DNA of 8,278 nucleotides, from positions 1-8,278 of the forward strand of contig JABXGY010000347.1 in assembly GCA_016550395.1 (NCBI GenBank). Reading direction: 5' to 3'. The notes under the pieces are model-generated. The model saw only the letters and a list, made by a program, of their open reading frames with translations, did not search any database and was not told the origin of the DNA. The position numbers and the translations under genes are program-made. This DNA comes from an archaeon (GTDB lineage: Archaea; Asgardarchaeota; Hermodarchaeia; Hermodarchaeales; Hermodarchaeaceae). Positions 5,500 through 8,278 of this stretch are shown here, piece by piece. Positions within the stretch are counted from its first letter, which is position 1, and the number at the start of each line of letters is the position of its first letter.

Positions 5500-5910
5500 T
5501 TAAGCAGGAACGAATATGTAGGAATCGAGACCAAACGATTTCTTTATCTCAATCTTGATAGGCGTACCAATTTTGAGGTCTTCAAAATTAGCCTTTTCCA
5601 TTCGAGCAGCAACAAGTATACCTTCATCCAGTTTTCCAACTACAAGAATGAAGGGTAACATCGCCTTGAAGGCTGGTGGTGAAGCCCCGACCTGAGTTTT
5701 TGCATAGATTTCACCAGTGCCTTTCAGTTCAATCCATTCCGATGTTTCTTCTCCGCAGTTTGGACAATTAGCTTTTGGTGGCCAAAGCAAACCACACTTG
5801 GGGCATTTGGTCGTGGTAAATTTATTCTGAGCCAAATTATCCCAGAAGGGTTTAACTTTTGATTCAGGGTATACTAGAGAATAAGGTAAGCCTGCTAGGT
5901 GTTCGTTCAT
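5500..5910 (-). CDS. DUF35 Zn-ribbon/OB-fold protein, thiolase partner
   Basis: This is a 136-residue DUF35 (OB-fold, ChsH2-like) protein. An N-terminal helical piece with the KPFWDNL motif (20-26) leads into a rubredoxin-like zinc ribbon with C36, C39, C49 and C52, then an OB-fold barrel (about 57-136) with GTGEIYAKT near its start. In archaea such proteins bridge acetoacetyl-CoA thiolase and HMG-CoA synthase and offer a shared CoA-binding site; in other settings they bind acyl-CoA next to thiolase-like or hydratase-like partners. The start is ATG 5910, one nucleotide after the thiolase stop (TAAGATG), with GGAGG at 5921-5925 inside the thiolase gene. The longer ORF reaching 6069 simply reads through the thiolase in another frame. 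Tight coupling to the thiolase indicates a complex with it. No HMG-CoA synthase is present in the window. Confidence 0.92.
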   Translation of the reverse strand: MNEHLAGLPYSLVYPESKVKPFWDNLAQNKFTTTKCPKCGLLWPPKANCPNCGEETSEWIELKGTGEIYAKTQVGASPPAFKAMLPFILVVGKLDEGILVAARMEKANFEDLKIGTPIKIEIKKSFGLDSYIFVPA

Positions 5911-5911
5911 C

Positions 5912-7081
5912 TTAGTTTTGCCTCCGTAGAATGTGAACCACATGGTGTGTTGCAAACCCGCTGAGATTCTGGGTGATTCCAGTTGTAGCTCCATCGACTT
6001 GACGGGGACCACATTCACCACGTAACTGTTCAGTGACTTCAGCGATTTGTGCAACGCCAGTAGCACCAACCGGATGACCCTTTGATTTCAAGCCTCCAGA
6101 GGGATTAACCGGGATTCGTCCACCAATTTCAACATCACCATTATCGACCAGTTGGGGTCCCTCGCCTTTCTTGCATAACCCAAGGTCCTCGTATTCAATG
6201 AGTTCAGCGATAGTGAAACAGTCATGGGTTTCAGCCAAATCCATATCTTTAGGTGTTAGTTTTGCCATGGAATAGGCGTTTTTAGCGGCGTTTACTAGGG
6301 CTCGCCATGTCGTAAGGCTCTGCATATTGGAACAACTGAAGGCAGGTTCCATGAATTGCCCAGAACCAATCACATCAATAGGCGTGTCATTGTATTTCCG
6401 GGCATCTTTTGCAGGAACGAGAATTACTGCAGCAGATCCATCTGAGATGGGGCTGCAATCAAAGAGGTTAAGTGGGTGTGCGATCATGCGTGATTCGAGG
6501 ACTGTTTCAATAGTGATTTCTTTGCGAAATTGAGCAATGGGATTTTTGCTGCCATTCTTATGGTTTTTCACGGCAATCTTGGCTAGCTGTTCTTGGGTCA
6601 CCCCATATTCGTGCATATATCGCGAGGCAATGAGTGCAAATCCAGCGGGAGGAATCATGCCATGAAAGCTCTCCCAGGTTAGATCTTCGACTAAGCATAG
6701 GTTTCGCATGGCTTCAGGAGAGGGGACGTTACACATTTTTTCAACGCCGCAAATAAGAGCAGACTCTGCCTGTCCCGACGCTATGGCAAAGAATGCATTG
6801 CGAACGGCGGCTCCACCGCTTGCACATGCCATTTCAACCCTCGAAGTGATCTTGGGAGAAATGCCCAAGAATTCAGCGGTAAGATTTGCCGGGTGAGCTT
6901 GTTCTGTGAATCGTTCGGATTGGGCGTTGGCAACGTATAAGGCTTCAATATCCTTTGGTGTCAAACCTTTGGTATCTTTAAAGGCGTGCATTGCTGATTC
7001 GACAATGAGTTCACCCAATGAAACATCATTACGTTTGCCCCATTGAGTTAGACCAACACCAACAATTGCGACAGGTCTCAT
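5912..7081 (-). CDS. Thiolase, archaeal/SCP2 type (acetyl-CoA C-acyltransferase)
   Basis: This 389-residue thiolase either cleaves 3-oxoacyl-CoA with CoA or condenses two acyl-CoAs. The nucleophilic Cys86 sits in EMACASGGAAV. The catalytic HDCF (286-289) and GHPVGATG (335-342) follow at the expected places. As in archaeal and SCP2-type thiolases, the C-terminal CxGGGxG of bacterial biosynthetic thiolases is absent (TQNLSGFATHHVVHIL instead), so the Cys of HDCF probably supplies the acid/base function. The start is ATG 7081, with GGTGA 6 nt upstream. The next gene, a DUF35 protein, begins 1 nt after its stop, so the two form a translationally coupled pair. The acyl-CoA synthetase gene lies 90 nt upstream on the same strand. 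Substrate length is not readable; with a hydroxyacyl-CoA dehydrogenase and a crotonase nearby, beta-oxidation or its reverse is as likely as mevalonate synthesis. Confidence 0.95.
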   Translation of the reverse strand: MRPVAIVGVGLTQWGKRNDVSLGELIVESAMHAFKDTKGLTPKDIEALYVANAQSERFTEQAHPANLTAEFLGISPKITSRVEMACASGGAAVRNAFFAIASGQAESALICGVEKMCNVPSPEAMRNLCLVEDLTWESFHGMIPPAGFALIASRYMHEYGVTQEQLAKIAVKNHKNGSKNPIAQFRKEITIETVLESRMIAHPLNLFDCSPISDGSAAVILVPAKDARKYNDTPIDVIGSGQFMEPAFSCSNMQSLTTWRALVNAAKNAYSMAKLTPKDMDLAETHDCFTIAELIEYEDLGLCKKGEGPQLVDNGDVEIGGRIPVNPSGGLKSKGHPVGATGVAQIAEVTEQLRGECGPRQVDGATTGITQNLSGFATHHVVHILRRQN

Positions 7082-7135
7082 TCAATTTCACCAACAGATT
7101 AGAGAGGAGAAACTTTCCAACATACAACTTTGCTT

Positions 7136-7144
7136 GCTTTTAAG
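7136..7144 (-). promoter_or_regulatory. Possible TATA box for the thiolase-DUF35 operon
   Basis: CTTAAAAGC on the minus strand lies about 55 nt before the thiolase ATG, leaving room for a leader of about 30 nt. It is weak, because the 90-nt gap after the synthetase could equally be read through. Confidence 0.25.
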
Positions 7145-7171
7145 TTCATTCGACTGACAACTAAAGTTCTA

Positions 7172-8278
7172 TTATTTCGAATCCCTTATTGAGCCAAAAG
7201 CTTCGGGATTTTCAACGGATGACAAGTCACCAACTTCTTGTCCGAGGTAGACCCGTTTTATCAGTCGTCGCACAATTTTTCCTGACCTGGTTTTGGGTAA
7301 AGCGGATACAAAACGGACTTCTTCGGGAATGAAGGGTTTGCCCATTGTTTTTCCAATATGTTGTCTTAGCTCTTCACGGAGTTCCTCACTGATTTCATAT
7401 CCAGATTTGAGAACAACGTAAACAATGATTCCAGCGCCTTTAATTTCATGAGGAACTCCAATCGCGGCGACCTCTGAAACTGTATTATGGCTGATTAGGG
7501 CTGTTTCAATTTCAGATGGACCAATCCGCTGGCTTGACACTTTGATGACATCATCAGCTCGTCCTAGGAGGAACCAGAATCCATCCTCGTCAACTTGAGC
7601 AAGGTCACCATGCCACCATACACCTGGAAATGTTGACCAATATGTTTCGATATAACGTTCCGGGGCGTTCCAGAATCCTCTCGTCATTGAAGGAGCTGGC
7701 TTCCGACAAACTAAGGTGCCAATATCTCCTCTAACACTTTTCCCAGCATCATCAACACAATCAATGGCCATCCCTAATCCTGGACCGCGAAGTGTTCGTG
7801 GCTTTAAATCGTTGATAGGCATGGGGCTCAAGAAACAACCAAAAATCTCAGTTCCTCCAGACAGGTTGATAATTGGGAGTTTGCTTTTCCCAACCGTTTC
7901 GAAATACCAAAGCCAACTGGTATCATCCCAGGGTTCACCGGTAGAACCTAAAATGCGCAAAGAGCTAAGGTCATGTTTCTTAACCCAATCATCACCTAAT
8001 CGAATGAGATATCGAATGGCTGTAGGCGAAATGCCAAATGCTGTTACTTTATGGTTTTGGATGGTTTTCCATAACTGATCGGGTTCAGGGTAATCAATGG
8101 CACCTTCGTAGATTAGATGAGCAGCGCCTTGATGTTGTGCTCCAACGATTTGCCAAGGACCCATCATCCAACCGAGGTCACTCAGCCAGAACAGAGTGTC
8201 AGTTTCTTTGATATCACAATAATACGTAACTTCTTTTGCTGCCTGTGCCAAAGCCCCAGCATGAGAATGGACTGTACC
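7172..8278 (-). CDS. AMP-forming acyl-CoA synthetase, C-terminal part (5' end outside window)
   Basis: This ANL-superfamily enzyme activates a carboxylic acid to its CoA thioester via an acyl-adenylate. The frame is open to the right edge, giving 368 residues of a family usually 550-650; the TTG at 8251 is internal. The first visible residues (GTVHSHAG) are the end of the P-loop region. Then come DLGWMMGPW (about 34-42), a YEGAIDYPEP segment, the A5 motif SGGTE (140-144), the A7 motif HGDLAQVDEDGF (about 223-234), the hinge GRADDVIK (239-246), and the C-terminal catalytic Lys334 in TRSGKIVRR. True acetyl-CoA synthetases have WWQTE at A5; here the acetate-limiting Trp is Gly, which implies a roomier pocket for longer, branched or cyclic acids. 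It is 90 nt upstream of the thiolase on the same strand, consistent with a joint operon. Confidence 0.93.
   Translation of the reverse strand, partial: GTVHSHAGALAQAAKEVTYYCDIKETDTLFWLSDLGWMMGPWQIVGAQHQGAAHLIYEGAIDYPEPDQLWKTIQNHKVTAFGISPTAIRYLIRLGDDWVKKHDLSSLRILGSTGEPWDDTSWLWYFETVGKSKLPIINLSGGTEIFGCFLSPMPINDLKPRTLRGPGLGMAIDCVDDAGKSVRGDIGTLVCRKPAPSMTRGFWNAPERYIETYWSTFPGVWWHGDLAQVDEDGFWFLLGRADDVIKVSSQRIGPSEIETALISHNTVSEVAAIGVPHEIKGAGIIVYVVLKSGYEISEELREELRQHIGKTMGKPFIPEEVRFVSALPKTRSGKIVRRLIKRVYLGQEVGDLSSVENPEAFGSIRDSK

Noticed and set aside
5911..6069. N-terminal extension of the DUF35 protein
   Set aside because: It reads through the thiolase 3' end in a shifted frame; ATG 5910 with GGAGG upstream gives the family N-terminus.

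Overview
The window most likely comes from an uncultured anaerobic archaeon. Evidence seen directly: strong Shine-Dalgarno sites (GGAGG, AGGTGA) paired with many GTG and TTG starts, oligo-T tracts of the archaeal terminator kind, a thiolase coupled to a DUF35 Zn-ribbon/OB-fold protein, and a tungsten-type aldehyde:ferredoxin oxidoreductase with its ferredoxin. Base composition looks moderately AT-rich. An Asgard lineage (Thor-, Loki- or Heimdall-like) is a guess; the sequence alone does not fix the taxon. I found no mobile element, CRISPR array, tRNA or rRNA.

Layout. (1) 1-1384, plus strand: the C-terminal half of an AOR-family tungstoenzyme, then a four-cluster ferredoxin that overlaps it by 4 nt. 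(2) 1531-1973, plus strand: two small unknown proteins, one with two membrane segments and one soluble. They are followed by a long inverted repeat and oligo-T tracts (1965-2078). (3) 2117-3346, minus strand: an FAD/NAD(P)H oxidoreductase of the CoA-disulfide-reductase/NADH-oxidase fold without the usual active-site Cys. It diverges from (4) 3472-4335, plus strand: 3-hydroxyacyl-CoA dehydrogenase. (5) 4409-5344, minus strand: a crotonase-fold protein with BamA-like signatures and a C-terminal zinc ribbon. (6) 5500-7081, minus strand: a DUF35 protein and a thiolase, almost abutting. (7) 7172-8278, minus strand: the C-terminal part of an AMP-forming acyl-CoA synthetase that runs off the right edge.

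Together these supply acid activation, a hydratase or hydrolase, 3-hydroxyacyl-CoA oxidation and thiolysis (or the reverse), so the core is a beta-oxidation-like acyl-CoA module. The AOR/ferredoxin pair could feed acids or low-potential electrons into it. No acyl-CoA dehydrogenase or electron-transfer flavoprotein is visible. The most interesting combination is an AOR plus polyferredoxin pair (the fold pair used by BamB/BamC of class II benzoyl-CoA reductase) a few kb from a BamA-like crotonase. This raises, but does not establish, an anaerobic aromatic or alicyclic acyl-CoA pathway.

Several longest-ORF starts are misleading. Shine-Dalgarno placement moves six starts inward (FAD protein, dehydrogenase, crotonase, DUF35 protein and the soluble small protein) or shows that the gene is open at the edge (AOR).
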